Of a stretch of DNA of 64,000 bases, positions 34,710 to 43,291 are shown piece after piece. How positions within the stretch are numbered: the first letter of the stretch is position 1; each line of letters opens with the position of its first letter. The notes below the pieces were generated by a model. The model was not told the DNA's origin. It made no database searches and saw only the letters and a list, made by a program, of their open reading frames with translations. Source of the stretch: Rhizobium sp. Root483D2 (GTDB lineage: Bacteria > Pseudomonadota > Alphaproteobacteria > Rhizobiales > Rhizobiaceae); the NCBI RefSeq assembly GCF_001426685.1, contig NZ_LMFB01000016.1, forward strand, positions 40,697-104,696, read 5' to 3'. A program made the position numbers and the translations under genes.

Positions 34710-34895
34710 CACCCCCCTCTGTCACTCCGTGACATCTCCCCCGCAAGGGGGGAGATTGGCCGCAGCCGCTGCGGCTCTCTCCACTTTTCCTCGTTCCACA
34801 CCCGTTCCGTTCGTTTTTGTCGGACAGAGAAACATCCGCGATCGCCCGATCTCCCCCCTTAAGGGGGAGATGTCACGCAGTGACAGAGGGGGGTG
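34710..34895. repeat. Long inverted repeat (33-base arms) upstream of the second Rieske gene
   Basis: The arm at 34710-34742 (CACCCCCCTCTGTCACTCCG onward) is the reverse complement of 34863-34895 with a single mismatch. Inside lie smaller palindromes such as CGCAGCCGCTGCGGC. It separates the dehydrogenase pair from the Rieske gene, so read-through may be reduced. Confidence 0.8.
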
Positions 34896-34927
34896 CGCCA
34901 CGCGCTCTTCAGCCTGGAGGAAGTCCC

Positions 34928-36160
34928 ATGCTCGCACCTGACACCAAGATCACGGCAACCTCACCCGCCGACCGCATCGACCAGCTCGTCGCCGCCCACA
35001 AGCCCGGCCATGGTCTCGCCCGGCCGTTCTACCGCGACGAGGATATCTATGAGCGGGATCTGGAGCGTGTCTTCCGCCGCCATTGGCATTGCGTCGCGCA
35101 TGAGAGCGTCATCCCGAAACCAAACGATTTCGAGGTGTTTCGCATGGCGTCCGAGCAGGTGATCCTGACGCGGCATGCGGATGGGACGGTTCATGCCATC
35201 CTCAATGTCTGCCGCCATCGCGGCGCCGAGGTCTGTACCAAGGACAAGGGCAATGCCCGTGTCTTCGTCTGTCCCTATCATGCCTGGACCTATGGCAATG
35301 ACGGGGCGCTCAAGGCGGCCCGGCTGATGCCGAAGGATTTCAAGCGGGAAGATCATGGACTGAAGAAGCTGCATGTGCGCGTCGTCGAAGGCCTCGTCTT
35401 CATTTCCTTTGCGGAAAATCCGCTGGATTTCACCGAGGTCGAAAACCTGCTGCATGCCACCTGCGGCCAATATGGCTGGGGACAGGCCAAGGTCGCCCAC
35501 CGGCAGAGCTATCCGGTCGATGCCAACTGGAAACTGGCGGTCGAAAATTATGTCGAGTGCTATCATTGCGGCCCGGCGCATCCGGAATATTCGCAGACCC
35601 ATGCACTGGAACAGCCGTTGCACATGATCGAGGCGCTGAATGCGGCGATGGAGGAGCGGACCTGCGCGCTCGGCATCCAGGTCGGTTCCGGCGACCACTG
35701 GCAGACCTCGGAAAACGGCAAGGAAACCATTCATGCCTTCCGCTACGCCCTGTATGACGGCGTCAAGACCGGCAGCCAGGACGGTTCGCCGCTTGCGCCA
35801 TTGATGGGCCGGTTCACCGAATTCGATGGCGGCGTCACCTCCGTCCATCTCGGCGGCACATCATTCCTTGTCTGCTATCCCGACCACGGAATGATCTACC
35901 GCTTCATTCCGAAGGGGCCGGAAGCCTGCGAGATGGAGCTGATCTGGCTGGTCAATGGCGCGGCGGAAGAGGGCATCGATTACGACCTCGAAAAGCTGAA
36001 ATGGCTCTGGACGGTGACCACCGACGAGGACAAGTCGATCATCGAGCATACGTCGCGCGGCGTGCGCTCGCACTATTTCGTGCCCGGCCCCATCGCGCCG
36101 ATGGAGCAGAACGAGCTGCGCTATATCAACTGGTATCTCGACGAGATTAGCCGGGCCTGA
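34928..36160 (+). CDS. Rieske non-heme iron oxygenase, alpha subunit (glycine-betaine-type, cluster 2)
   Basis: The 410-residue oxygenase has Rieske ligands in CRHRG...CPYHAW (C95, H97, C115, H118). Its mononuclear iron site is ENYVECYHCGPAHPEYS (H213, H218). Length, spacing and the ECYHCGPAHPEY block recall GbcA-type oxygenases, which demethylate glycine betaine to dimethylglycine and formaldehyde. The two dimethylglycine-dehydrogenase-like genes just upstream fit this reading. The ATG at 34928 has GGAGGAAG upstream, whereas the longer frame begins inside the intergenic palindrome. No partner reductase (GbcB) is next to it, so electrons must come from a protein encoded elsewhere. Confidence 0.83.
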   Translation: MLAPDTKITATSPADRIDQLVAAHKPGHGLARPFYRDEDIYERDLERVFRRHWHCVAHESVIPKPNDFEVFRMASEQVILTRHADGTVHAILNVCRHRGAEVCTKDKGNARVFVCPYHAWTYGNDGALKAARLMPKDFKREDHGLKKLHVRVVEGLVFISFAENPLDFTEVENLLHATCGQYGWGQAKVAHRQSYPVDANWKLAVENYVECYHCGPAHPEYSQTHALEQPLHMIEALNAAMEERTCALGIQVGSGDHWQTSENGKETIHAFRYALYDGVKTGSQDGSPLAPLMGRFTEFDGGVTSVHLGGTSFLVCYPDHGMIYRFIPKGPEACEMELIWLVNGAAEEGIDYDLEKLKWLWTVTTDEDKSIIEHTSRGVRSHYFVPGPIAPMEQNELRYINWYLDEISRA

Positions 36161-36177
36161 CAAAACGGCGGCGCAGT

Positions 36178-36705
36178 TTACTGCGCTGCCACGCCGCGGA
36201 TATTGGAGATCTGCGTCGTCCATTTCGGCGCTGCGGGTTCGACACCGAAGCGGGCGGGGAAGGTGAAGAAGGTTTCGAACGTCTGCTCCCGCCCGGCGGG
36301 AACGCGGGCAAGGATCAGCGCCGTGTCTTCGCCGACCGTCGTGCAGACGTTGCCGGGGCAATCCTGAAGCGTGACGGTCAGGTTGAAATTGGTGAGATTG
36401 GCAGCGCTCCTGTTGACGATCGTGCCGGTGACCCGGTAGCTCGTATCCGGGCGGTTGCGGGTGAATGTCAGCCCTTCCAAGACGAGCTCTTCCGGTGTGA
36501 TGGCCGGACGGCTCTGGGTAAACGGCGGTGGGTCGGTCTCATTGCTGTCGCCGCTGCCATCTTTCATCCAGACCACGAAGGCCGAAACAAGCCCCAAAGC
36601 GACGAGAATGCTCAGCACCGGTTCGGCAAAACGCCGGAAGCGCGATGAGCGCATGGCGAAATATACGATCAGCAGGCCTGCAATCGCAGGAAATATCCAA
36701 ATCAT
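36178..36705 (-). CDS. Membrane-anchored protein of unknown function
   Basis: From the ATG at 36705 (GGAGGAC ribosome-binding site) it encodes 175 residues. Two N-terminal membrane helices (IWIFPAIAGLLIVYFAM and a second around LSILVALGLVSAFVVWM) are followed by a periplasmic domain of beta character. That domain holds SYRVTGTIVNRSAANLTNFN, and a CPGNVC pair may form a disulfide. The outer domain resembles FxLYD-like beta-sandwich domains, which is a weak call. It is convergent with the Rieske gene (17-base gap) and divergent from the YciF-like gene. No role in amine metabolism is evident. Confidence 0.65.
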   Translation of the reverse strand: MIWIFPAIAGLLIVYFAMRSSRFRRFAEPVLSILVALGLVSAFVVWMKDGSGDSNETDPPPFTQSRPAITPEELVLEGLTFTRNRPDTSYRVTGTIVNRSAANLTNFNLTVTLQDCPGNVCTTVGEDTALILARVPAGREQTFETFFTFPARFGVEPAAPKWTTQISNIRGVAAQ

Positions 36706-36857
36706 CAAAGTCCTCCAGTCCCCTATATAGACAGGGCGTTGACGGGATGGAAGCGCGCCGGGGACGATCCGGCCGAGGTTGCGGAACAAACACATCACCA
36801 ACCCGTTACCTGCTCGTCACCCCCGACATGTTCCAATTGCGGAAAAGGAAGAAACCA

Positions 36858-37358
36858 ATGGCCGAGAAAGCCCTGCAAGACCTGTTCTATGATATGCTCA
36901 AGGACGTCTATTATGCTGAGCGCAAGATCCTGAAAACCTTGCCGAAAATGGCCAAGGGCGCGCAGAGCCCGCAGCTGAAGGCAGCATTCGAAAAGCACCG
37001 CGAAGAAACCGAAGGCCAGATCGAGCGCCTGCAGCAGGTGTTTGAAATCTTCGGCAAGCGCGCAGTCGGCAAGACCTGCCCGGCGATCGACGGCATTGTC
37101 GAGGAAGGCGAGGAGATCCTCGAAGAATTCAAGGGTTCGCCAGCGCTTGATGCCGGCCTTCTGGCTACGGCGCAGGCTGTTGAACACTATGAAATGGCCC
37201 GTTACGGCACACTGAAGACCTGGGCAGGCATGCTTGGCCTGAACGATGCGGTCAAGCTGCTCGACGAGACCCTGCAGCAGGAAGGTGCTACCGACCACGC
37301 GCTGACAGCGCTGGCAGAGGCCTCGGTCAATGCTTCGGCAATGAAAAAAGCCGCCTAA
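36858..37358 (+). CDS. YciF-like ferritin-fold protein (DUF892)
   Basis: The 166-residue protein is a four-helix bundle of the DUF892/YciF family. It shows LQDLFYDMLKDVYYAERKIL, KHREETEGQIERLQQVFE, a GEEILEEFKGSPALDAGLLATAQAVEHYEMARYGTL helix and a final DETLQQEGATDHALTALAE helix. The Glu/His pattern on these helices suggests a di-iron site. Homologues are stress-induced and of uncertain function. The ATG at 36858 has AAGGAAGA upstream; the open frame extends far upstream without family-like sequence. It is monocistronic, ending in a strong hairpin. Confidence 0.85.
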   Translation: MAEKALQDLFYDMLKDVYYAERKILKTLPKMAKGAQSPQLKAAFEKHREETEGQIERLQQVFEIFGKRAVGKTCPAIDGIVEEGEEILEEFKGSPALDAGLLATAQAVEHYEMARYGTLKTWAGMLGLNDAVKLLDETLQQEGATDHALTALAEASVNASAMKKAA

Positions 37359-37378
37359 CACCATTGTTTCATGATCAC

Positions 37379-37407
37379 ATTGGCCGGAGACCATGTCTCC
37401 GGCCAAT
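37379..37407. terminator. Terminator hairpin between the YciF-like and binding-protein genes
   Basis: ATTGGCCGGAGAC pairs with GTCTCCGGCCAAT around a CAT loop, then TTCTATTT on the plus side. It sits in the 50-base gap between convergent genes and can serve both. Confidence 0.7.
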
Positions 37408-37408
37408 T

Positions 37409-38521
37409 CTATTTCAGGCTGATCCAGTAGGAGCCCCGGAATGGAACGGCGGCAAAGCGCGCGTTGATTTCCTTCAAAGACTGATCCGGGTCGATATCGG
37501 CAAAGATGTCCGGCCGCAGCCAGTGGGCAAAGGCTTCCGCTGCCAGAATATTCAGCGGTACGGCATTGAAGAAATTCCAGACGCCGTGCACGCGCCCTTT
37601 CTGGACGCCCGACAGGTTGGCGAGAACCGGATTTTTAACGGCTTCGCCCAACGTCCGGCGGGCCTCGTCTGCGGGAACGCCCGGCCCGATGGAAAAGACG
37701 CTGTAGGTACCGCCCGGCGAGGCGGTGGCAATATAGACCTGCGGATCGGCCTCGATCAGATATTCGCTGCTGACGATGCCGCCCTGGCGCGGCAGGTTCT
37801 TATCCGCAATATTGCGGCTGCCGGTAATGCCGATGAATTCGCCAAGGCCGCCTGTGCCATAGGCAAAGCAGCAGCGGTCTGGATTGGGGAACGCGTCCAT
37901 CAGCACGGTTGGGCCGGGCTGCGGATTGGCGGCGACGCGATCGGTGATGCGCTTGAGGTGTTCCACATAGAAATCGGCAAAGGCGTTTGCCTGTTCTTCC
38001 CGCTCAAAAATCTTGCCGAGCAGGCGCATGTTGTCCGGCGTGTTCTTCAAGGGATCGCTGTTGAAATCGACGACGAAGACCGGAACGCCGGTGCTTTCGA
38101 GATAGTCGATCGCGCGCTTGCCGAGATCAGTATCGGCCTGCCAGTTTGCCATGATGGCCAAATCGGCTTTCAGCGACAGGATGGTTTCGAAGGACAGGCC
38201 GTCGCCGGTGCCATTGCCGATGATCGGCACATCCGCAAGCTTTGGAAACTTCCCGACGAAATCCTTGTAGATCTCCGGGTTGTCGCCCTTGAGGTCTCCC
38301 GACCAGCCGGCCAGCAGGCTGACGGGATCGGGGTGAATAAGCGATAGCGCCACCAGGTTGAAGCCGCTGCCAAGCAGGATGGCCTTCGGCTTTGCCTTGA
38401 TCGTCACCTGCCGGCCGATCGCGTCGGTCAGCGTCAGCGGCCAGCGTTCCTGCGCGTTCGACGCAGAGGTGCAGGCCAGAAACAGACAGAGGGTCAAGAG
38501 AAGAAGGCGTTTCACGATCAT
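37409..38521 (-). CDS. Periplasmic iron-siderophore/cobalamin-type ABC substrate-binding protein
   Basis: From the ATG at 38521 it encodes 370 residues: a signal peptide (MIVKRLLLLTLCLFLACTSASNA), then a type III (BtuF/FepB-like) binding fold. The fold opens RWPLTLTDAIGRQVTIKAKPKAILLGSG and includes DLAIMANWQADTD and a long backbone helix. The start overlaps the FhuF-like gene by 4 bases (ATGA). Together with that reductase and the TonB receptor upstream it forms a siderophore-uptake operon. The permease and ATPase must lie elsewhere, because none follows within the window. The earlier in-frame start at 38713 lies inside the FhuF-like gene and is rejected. Confidence 0.8.
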   Translation of the reverse strand: MIVKRLLLLTLCLFLACTSASNAQERWPLTLTDAIGRQVTIKAKPKAILLGSGFNLVALSLIHPDPVSLLAGWSGDLKGDNPEIYKDFVGKFPKLADVPIIGNGTGDGLSFETILSLKADLAIMANWQADTDLGKRAIDYLESTGVPVFVVDFNSDPLKNTPDNMRLLGKIFEREEQANAFADFYVEHLKRITDRVAANPQPGPTVLMDAFPNPDRCCFAYGTGGLGEFIGITGSRNIADKNLPRQGGIVSSEYLIEADPQVYIATASPGGTYSVFSIGPGVPADEARRTLGEAVKNPVLANLSGVQKGRVHGVWNFFNAVPLNILAAEAFAHWLRPDIFADIDPDQSLKEINARFAAVPFRGSYWISLK

Positions 38522-39282
38522 TGCTTTCTTTGGGCGGGCAGGGCGCAGAGTTCGCCGCAGCTGGGAATACCCGGCAGGAGGTAGCGCAGGCAACAGACCT
38601 TGCGGCGGCAGACGATTTCTTCGCCTTCGACGTCGTGGCGCAGGCAGCCGAGGAAAGGGTTGGCGCTTCCATCCGGCAGATGGCTTTGCGAAAACAGCGC
38701 GCGCGATGCCCAAGCATCGCCATCTGCAGGGCGCTCCCGTTCGGTCGCGTTGAAGGCATAGTCGAGATAGACGGCCGCGTTGTTCCAGGCGAGTTTTGGC
38801 GCGATGCCGCCGAGCGCCTTCAGTTGCGCAACGATTTCCGCGAGATGCTGGCTCACAAGCGGCATGACGAAAGACAGCAAATCGGACTGTCCGCCTTCGC
38901 TCCAGTCGCCCTCGCGGGCCAGGCCGAGGGCGCGGGGCAGCCCGTCCTCGGCAAGAGCGATCGTCATTTCTGCAGGAATAACCGGCAAAACATGATCAGC
39001 CCTTCGCGCAACGATATAGGGGATGGTCAGCATCGAGAAATAATAGAGCGACCACATGGAAGCGACAGCGCGGCGGTCGGTGCCGCCATGGGTGCGCGCG
39101 TAGGTATCAAGAGCTGCGGAAAAACCGCCGGAGCCGAAGAACTCCGAAAGCGGAATGCCGTCTTCCAGTTCCGAAGACAGCATCATCTTTTCGCCGCACC
39201 AGGCATGCTCACCGGCAAACACCGCCTTCAGGCCGGATGGCCGGAAGGCGGTGTTCGTGTCGTGGGTGGTGGAGAGGCTCAA
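38518..39282 (-). CDS. FhuF-like siderophore-iron reductase (copy 2)
   Basis: The 254-residue protein ends in a FhuF-type [2Fe-2S] motif, CCLRYLLPGIPSCGELC (C230, C231, C242, C246). The last spacing is C-x3-C instead of the usual C-x2-C, while the first C-C-x10-C part is standard. The body (EFFGSGGFSAALDTYA, then ASMWSLYYFSML) fits the family, which reduces ferric siderophores in the cytoplasm to release iron. Translation probably begins at a TTG 5 bases after the receptor stop, because the next ATG would remove about 32 residues. It is the middle gene of the receptor-reductase-binding-protein operon. Confidence 0.78.
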   Translation of the reverse strand: MSLSTTHDTNTAFRPSGLKAVFAGEHAWCGEKMMLSSELEDGIPLSEFFGSGGFSAALDTYARTHGGTDRRAVASMWSLYYFSMLTIPYIVARRADHVLPVIPAEMTIALAEDGLPRALGLAREGDWSEGGQSDLLSFVMPLVSQHLAEIVAQLKALGGIAPKLAWNNAAVYLDYAFNATERERPADGDAWASRALFSQSHLPDGSANPFLGCLRHDVEGEEIVCRRKVCCLRYLLPGIPSCGELCALPAQRKQ

Positions 39283-39286
39283 CGGA

Positions 39287-41479
39287 TCACCAGCTGTATT
39301 TCAGCGAGCCGATGACGGCGCGGCCCTGGTCGCGGTAGCAGAAGCCGGCCGAGCACACGGTGTCGCGCTTGTCGAAGACGTTGGTGGCGTTGACCTGCAG
39401 CCGCAGGCCATCGTATTTCTTGTCGATGGCTGCAAAATCATAGTGAGCTGCGGCATCGAAGAGGATGCGGGCGCCGTTCCGCGTCGTGTTCTGGTCGTTG
39501 CCGTAGCTTGAGCCCAAGAACCGGGCGCCGGCGCCAAAACCGAGGCCAGCCACCGGGCCATCCTCCGGCATCGTATAGTCTGCCCAGAGCGATGCCATGT
39601 GACGCGGCACGGAGGAAACGGAATTGCCGACCGTATCGGCGGGGCCCTCGGTAATCTTGATGTCGGTATAGGTATAGGACGCGATCAGCGAGAGACCGTT
39701 GTCGAGGCTGGTATTGGCCTCCAGCTCGAAGCCGCGCGACCGCACCTTGCCACGCTGGACCTGAATGTTTTCCGGGCCTGTCGGCAGATCGACGACCTCG
39801 TAATAGAGGCTGTTCTTCTGGTCGATATTGAAGAGGGCGGCCGTGATCATCGTATTGCTGCTTGGCAGCAGATATTTGATGCCGATCTCTTCCTGCTGGC
39901 TTTCGGTCGGCTTGAACGGCTGGTTTGTTTCCTTGTTGAAGCCGGCATTGGGCGAGAACGCGGTGGAATAGCTGAAATAGGGCGCAAGGCCGAAATCGGT
40001 CTCGTAAGTCAGGCCGATGCGGCCGGAAAAGGCCTTGTCCTTCTGCGCGATCGGGTCCGTCAAACCGGTGGTCAGATCGGTATTGTCCGTGTCGGTCGAA
40101 ACCCAGTCATAGCGGGCGCCGGCGGTCAGCGTCCAAGCGTCATAGCGGATCTGGTCCTGGAGGTAGGTGCCGAGCTGCCATTGGTCCTGGACGACGCGCT
40201 CGCTGAAGGGGATGGGGTCCGTGGGGCGGCCCTGCGTTGGATTGTTGGTGTCGAGCGGCGGAGTAAAGCCGGTACCCGCCAGGGACTTGAACCGCAATTT
40301 CGTATAATCGACGCCTGCGAGCAGGGTGTGATCGAGCACGCCGGTATCGAACTTCGCCTCCATCTGGTTGTCGATGACGATGGAGCTCAGGCGCTCGTCG
40401 AATGTTCCTGCGCTGCTGTCGAGCAAGGTCGGATCGACAGCGTTCGGCGCATAGGCAAAGGCCCAGTCGGCGTCGACGTTGAGCGTCGAGACGCGCAGGT
40501 TCTGCCGGAAGGTGAAGACGTCGTTGAGGCGGTGCTCGAATTCGTAGCCGATGCGGGCCTGTGTCTGGACCGAATCGTTGAAGTCGGGATTGCCGGCGAA
40601 AATGTCGGTGACCTTGCCGGTCGGGTCATTGTAATAGGCTGCCGAGCCGCCGGTCTTGGTGCGGGAATATTCGCCAAGGATGGTGAACTTCGTGTCCTCG
40701 TCCGGCTTCCAGGTAAAGGCGGGCGCGATATAGGCGCGGTCGTCGGGAACGCTGACCTGTTCGGTGTCGGCGCTGCGCAAAAGGCCGGTCATGCGGTAGT
40801 ACAACGGATCGGTCTCGTTGATCGGGCCGGAGAAATCGAACTGGCCCTGGTAACGGTTATTCGTGCCGTATTGCAGCTGAAGCTCGCGCAGCGGTTCTTC
40901 GGTCGGGCGCTTGGTGATCAGGTTGAACAGGCCGCCGGCACCCGATGCACCATAGAGCGCCGAGGAGGGGCCACGCAGGATCGAGACGCCTTCCAGGCCA
41001 TAGGGTTCGTTCTTGAACAGCGATGAACTGGCGCCGGGCTGGCGCAGATTATCGCGGAACATGCCGTTATAGGTCACGTCGAAACCGCGCACCGTGAAGG
41101 AATCAAACCGCGGATCGAAACCGTAGGCGCCGACGCGCGAGCCCGGTGTATAGGCGAGCGTTTCGAGCAGCGTCTGCGGATTGCGGTCCTTCAGCTGCTG
41201 TTCCGTGACCGACGAAATCGATTGCGGTGTCTGCAGGAACGGTGTGTCGACCTTGGCGCCGGTGGCGCTGCTGGTGCCGACATAGCCGTCTGCGGTGATG
41301 ACGCCGCCGCTGCCGCCTGTGACGGTCAGGGTCTCAAGCTCGGTCGCGCCGTCCGTGCCCGTCGTGATTGGCGCTGCGTCCTGGGCAAAAGCCGTCAGCG
41401 ACAGCGCGAGCAGGGAGGTGCCGGCAAGGGCAAGGCGAGTGGTGAACCGGGCGTGGCGAAGCAGAGGCATGTCATGCAC
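39287..41479 (-). CDS. TonB-dependent siderophore receptor (FhuA/FhuE-like)
   Basis: The 730-residue outer-membrane receptor has a signal peptide (to about AFAQDA, residue 34) and a TonB box in LETLTVTGG. The plug domain shows TPQSISSVTEQQLKDRNPQTLLETL and LRGPSSALYGASGAGGLFNLITKRP, and a 22-strand barrel ends in the aromatic residue of GSLKYSW. Members import ferric hydroxamate siderophores such as ferrichrome or ferrioxamine. Either ATG at 41479 or 41470 may start translation. A TGA-N9-TCA palindrome 81 bases upstream suggests iron control by a RirA-type regulator. It heads the operon with the FhuF-like and binding-protein genes. Confidence 0.9.
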   Translation of the reverse strand: MHDMPLLRHARFTTRLALAGTSLLALSLTAFAQDAAPITTGTDGATELETLTVTGGSGGVITADGYVGTSSATGAKVDTPFLQTPQSISSVTEQQLKDRNPQTLLETLAYTPGSRVGAYGFDPRFDSFTVRGFDVTYNGMFRDNLRQPGASSSLFKNEPYGLEGVSILRGPSSALYGASGAGGLFNLITKRPTEEPLRELQLQYGTNNRYQGQFDFSGPINETDPLYYRMTGLLRSADTEQVSVPDDRAYIAPAFTWKPDEDTKFTILGEYSRTKTGGSAAYYNDPTGKVTDIFAGNPDFNDSVQTQARIGYEFEHRLNDVFTFRQNLRVSTLNVDADWAFAYAPNAVDPTLLDSSAGTFDERLSSIVIDNQMEAKFDTGVLDHTLLAGVDYTKLRFKSLAGTGFTPPLDTNNPTQGRPTDPIPFSERVVQDQWQLGTYLQDQIRYDAWTLTAGARYDWVSTDTDNTDLTTGLTDPIAQKDKAFSGRIGLTYETDFGLAPYFSYSTAFSPNAGFNKETNQPFKPTESQQEEIGIKYLLPSSNTMITAALFNIDQKNSLYYEVVDLPTGPENIQVQRGKVRSRGFELEANTSLDNGLSLIASYTYTDIKITEGPADTVGNSVSSVPRHMASLWADYTMPEDGPVAGLGFGAGARFLGSSYGNDQNTTRNGARILFDAAAHYDFAAIDKKYDGLRLQVNATNVFDKRDTVCSAGFCYRDQGRAVIGSLKYSW

Positions 41480-41558
41480 TTTCTGGTAGACTGGCTGGAT
41501 AGGCGGACGATAAGATGACCCGTTCTATCAAGATTACGTGTCCGGAAAAGCGGAATCT

Positions 41559-41575
41559 ATGAGTTAATTACTCAT
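41559..41575. promoter_or_regulatory. Putative iron-responsive operator (TGA-N9-TCA) ahead of the siderophore receptor
   Basis: ATGAGTTAATTACTCAT is a 17-base palindrome that fits the iron-responsive operator pattern TGA-N9-TCA bound by RirA in rhizobia. It lies 81-96 bases before the receptor start codon, a normal promoter position. The match to RirA is inferred; the palindrome itself is seen. Confidence 0.6.
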
Positions 41576-41654
41576 GTTTTAAAATGGTGTGGGATTTGTG
41601 CAACGTTTTTCGGCGGAATATCCAGTTCTTTCCGCTGCTTAGCGCATAAATTGC

Positions 41655-41681
41655 AAAAGGCCGCGTTATGAACGCGGCCTT
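41655..41681 (-). terminator. Terminator after the aldehyde dehydrogenase
   Basis: On the minus strand AAGGCCGCGTT pairs with AACGCGGCCTT around CAT, followed by TTTGC. It lies about 35 bases past the stop of the aldehyde dehydrogenase and ends the polyamine operon. Confidence 0.7.
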
Positions 41682-41714
41682 GTTATTGTTTCTCACCTAT
41701 TCTGCGGAAGGTGC

Positions 41715-43142
41715 CTATCCGTGATTGATCATCACGTGGCGCACGGCGGTGTAGTCCTCCAGGGCGTAGATCGACATATCCTTGCCATAGCCGGACTGCT
41801 TGACGCCGCCATGCGGCATCTCGTTGGTCAGCATGAAATGGGTGTTGATCCAGGTACAGCCATATTGCAGGCGCGACGCCGCTTTCATCGCCTTGGAAAT
41901 ATCCTTGGTCCAGACCGAGGAGGCAAGGCCGTAATCGCTGTCATTGGCCCAGGTAACCGCCTGGTCGTTTTCGGTGAAGCGGGTGACGGAGACGACCGGG
42001 CCGAAGACTTCGCGGCGGACGATCTCGTCTTCCTGGGTGGCGCCGGCAACGACGGTCGGCTGGAAGAAGAAGCCGTCCTTGCTGCCGGGATTGCCGCCGG
42101 TGGTGATCTCGATATGTTTCTGCTCGGTGGCGCGCTCGACGAAGCTTGCCACCCGGTCGCGCTGGCGCTTGGAGATCAGCGGGCCGATTTCGTTTTCGGT
42201 GTCATCAGCCAAATTGTACTTGATGGTCGAGACGGCGGAGGTGAGGTCGGCGACCAGCTTTTCATAGATGCCGTCCTGCGCATAGATGCGGCAGGCAGCG
42301 GTGCAGTCCTGGCCGGCATTGTAATAGCCGAAGGTGCGGATGCCGTTGACGACGGCTTCGAGGTCGGCGTCGTCGTAGACGATGACCGGGGCCTTGCCGC
42401 CGAGTTCCAGATGGGTGCGCTTGACGGTTTTTGCCGCCGCCTGCAGCACCTTCTTGCCGGTGGCGATATCGCCGGTGATGGAGACCATGCCGATCTTCGG
42501 ATGGTTGATCAGCGTGTTGCCGACCGTGTCGCCGCGCCCGAGGACGACGTTGACGACGCCTTCCGGCAGGATATCGGCGAGCAGGCGGGCCATCTTCAAG
42601 GCTGTCAGAGGCGTCTGTTCCGACGGCTTGAAGACGACGGTATTGCCCCCCGCAATAGCCGGTGCCAGCTTCCAGGCCATCATCATCAGCGGATAGTTCC
42701 ATGGCGCGATCGAACCGATAATGCCAACGGGATCGCGGCGGATCATCGAGGTATGGCCGGGCAGATATTCGCCAGCGACCGTCGCATGCAAGTTGCGGAT
42801 CGCGCCGGCAAAAAAGCGCCAGCAATCGACGATGGCCGGCAGTTCGTCATTGCGCACCGCATTGATCGGCTTGCCACAGTTCAAGGCTTCCAGCGCCGCA
42901 AAGGCATCGGCATCCTTCTCGATCGCATCGGCGATTTTCAGGAGATAGCCGGAGCGCTCGCCGGGTGTCGTCATCGACCAGGTGACAAACGCCTTTTCGG
43001 CAGCATCGACGGCGCGCTCGATCTGCGATTGCGAGGCTTCGGCAAGATCGATGATCCGGCCGCCGGTACGCGGATTGAGGATCAGCTCCTCGGCCTCCGT
43101 TCCGGCCTCGAATGTCGATCCGATCAGCAATTGGGTGTCCAT
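41715..43142 (-). CDS. patD: Gamma-aminobutyraldehyde dehydrogenase-like enzyme (PatD/YdcW type)
   Basis: The 475-residue NAD-dependent aldehyde dehydrogenase has the catalytic Cys280 in [11 protein letters not shown], the general-base Glu246 in [10 protein letters not shown], and the cofactor Asn in PWNYPL (residue 149). Sequence style and length match bacterial aminobutyraldehyde dehydrogenases, which oxidise 4-aminobutanal from putrescine breakdown to GABA. It follows a YdcSTUV-like importer on the same strand, the order known from E. coli ydcSTUVW. About 150 bases with a long inverted repeat separate it from the permease gene, so it may have partial independence. Related betaine-aldehyde dehydrogenases cannot be fully excluded. 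Confidence 0.82.
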   Translation of the reverse strand: MDTQLLIGSTFEAGTEAEELILNPRTGGRIIDLAEASQSQIERAVDAAEKAFVTWSMTTPGERSGYLLKIADAIEKDADAFAALEALNCGKPINAVRNDELPAIVDCWRFFAGAIRNLHATVAGEYLPGHTSMIRRDPVGIIGSIAPWNYPLMMMAWKLAPAIAGGNTVVFKPSEQTPLTALKMARLLADILPEGVVNVVLGRGDTVGNTLINHPKIGMVSITGDIATGKKVLQAAAKTVKRTHLELGGKAPVIVYDDADLEAVVNGIRTFGYYNAGQDCTAACRIYAQDGIYEKLVADLTSAVSTIKYNLADDTENEIGPLISKRQRDRVASFVERATEQKHIEITTGGNPGSKDGFFFQPTVVAGATQEDEIVRREVFGPVVSVTRFTENDQAVTWANDSDYGLASSVWTKDISKAMKAASRLQYGCTWINTHFMLTNEMPHGGVKQSGYGKDMSIYALEDYTAVRHVMINHG

Positions 43143-43175
43143 AGGGGGTCTCCACTGGGGTTGAGTAGGGAGTAG

Positions 43176-43286
43176 TAATTAGGGGGTAGGCAGTAGGCAG
43201 TAGGGAATAGTAGGTAGTAGGTCGCAGTCGAAACGGGTGCATCAGGTAGTGCTACTGCCTATTGCCTATTGCCTACCCCCTAATCA
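43176..43286. repeat. Inverted repeat built of short GTAGGCA-type units
   Basis: The left arm around 43176-43206 contains two GTAGGCA units and matches, as reverse complement with a few mismatches, the right arm 43257-43286 (TGCCTATTGCCTATTGCCTA). Internal imperfect TAGTAGG-like units make it locally tandem. Repeats in this family differ from the GC-rich palindromes elsewhere. It lies between the permease and the aldehyde dehydrogenase. Confidence 0.7.
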
Positions 43287-43291
43287 CTCCT

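Noticed and set aside
43165-43290. Possible CRISPR-like or tandem repeat array
   Set aside because: The units are short, of unequal spacing, and form one inverted repeat without spacers or cas genes.
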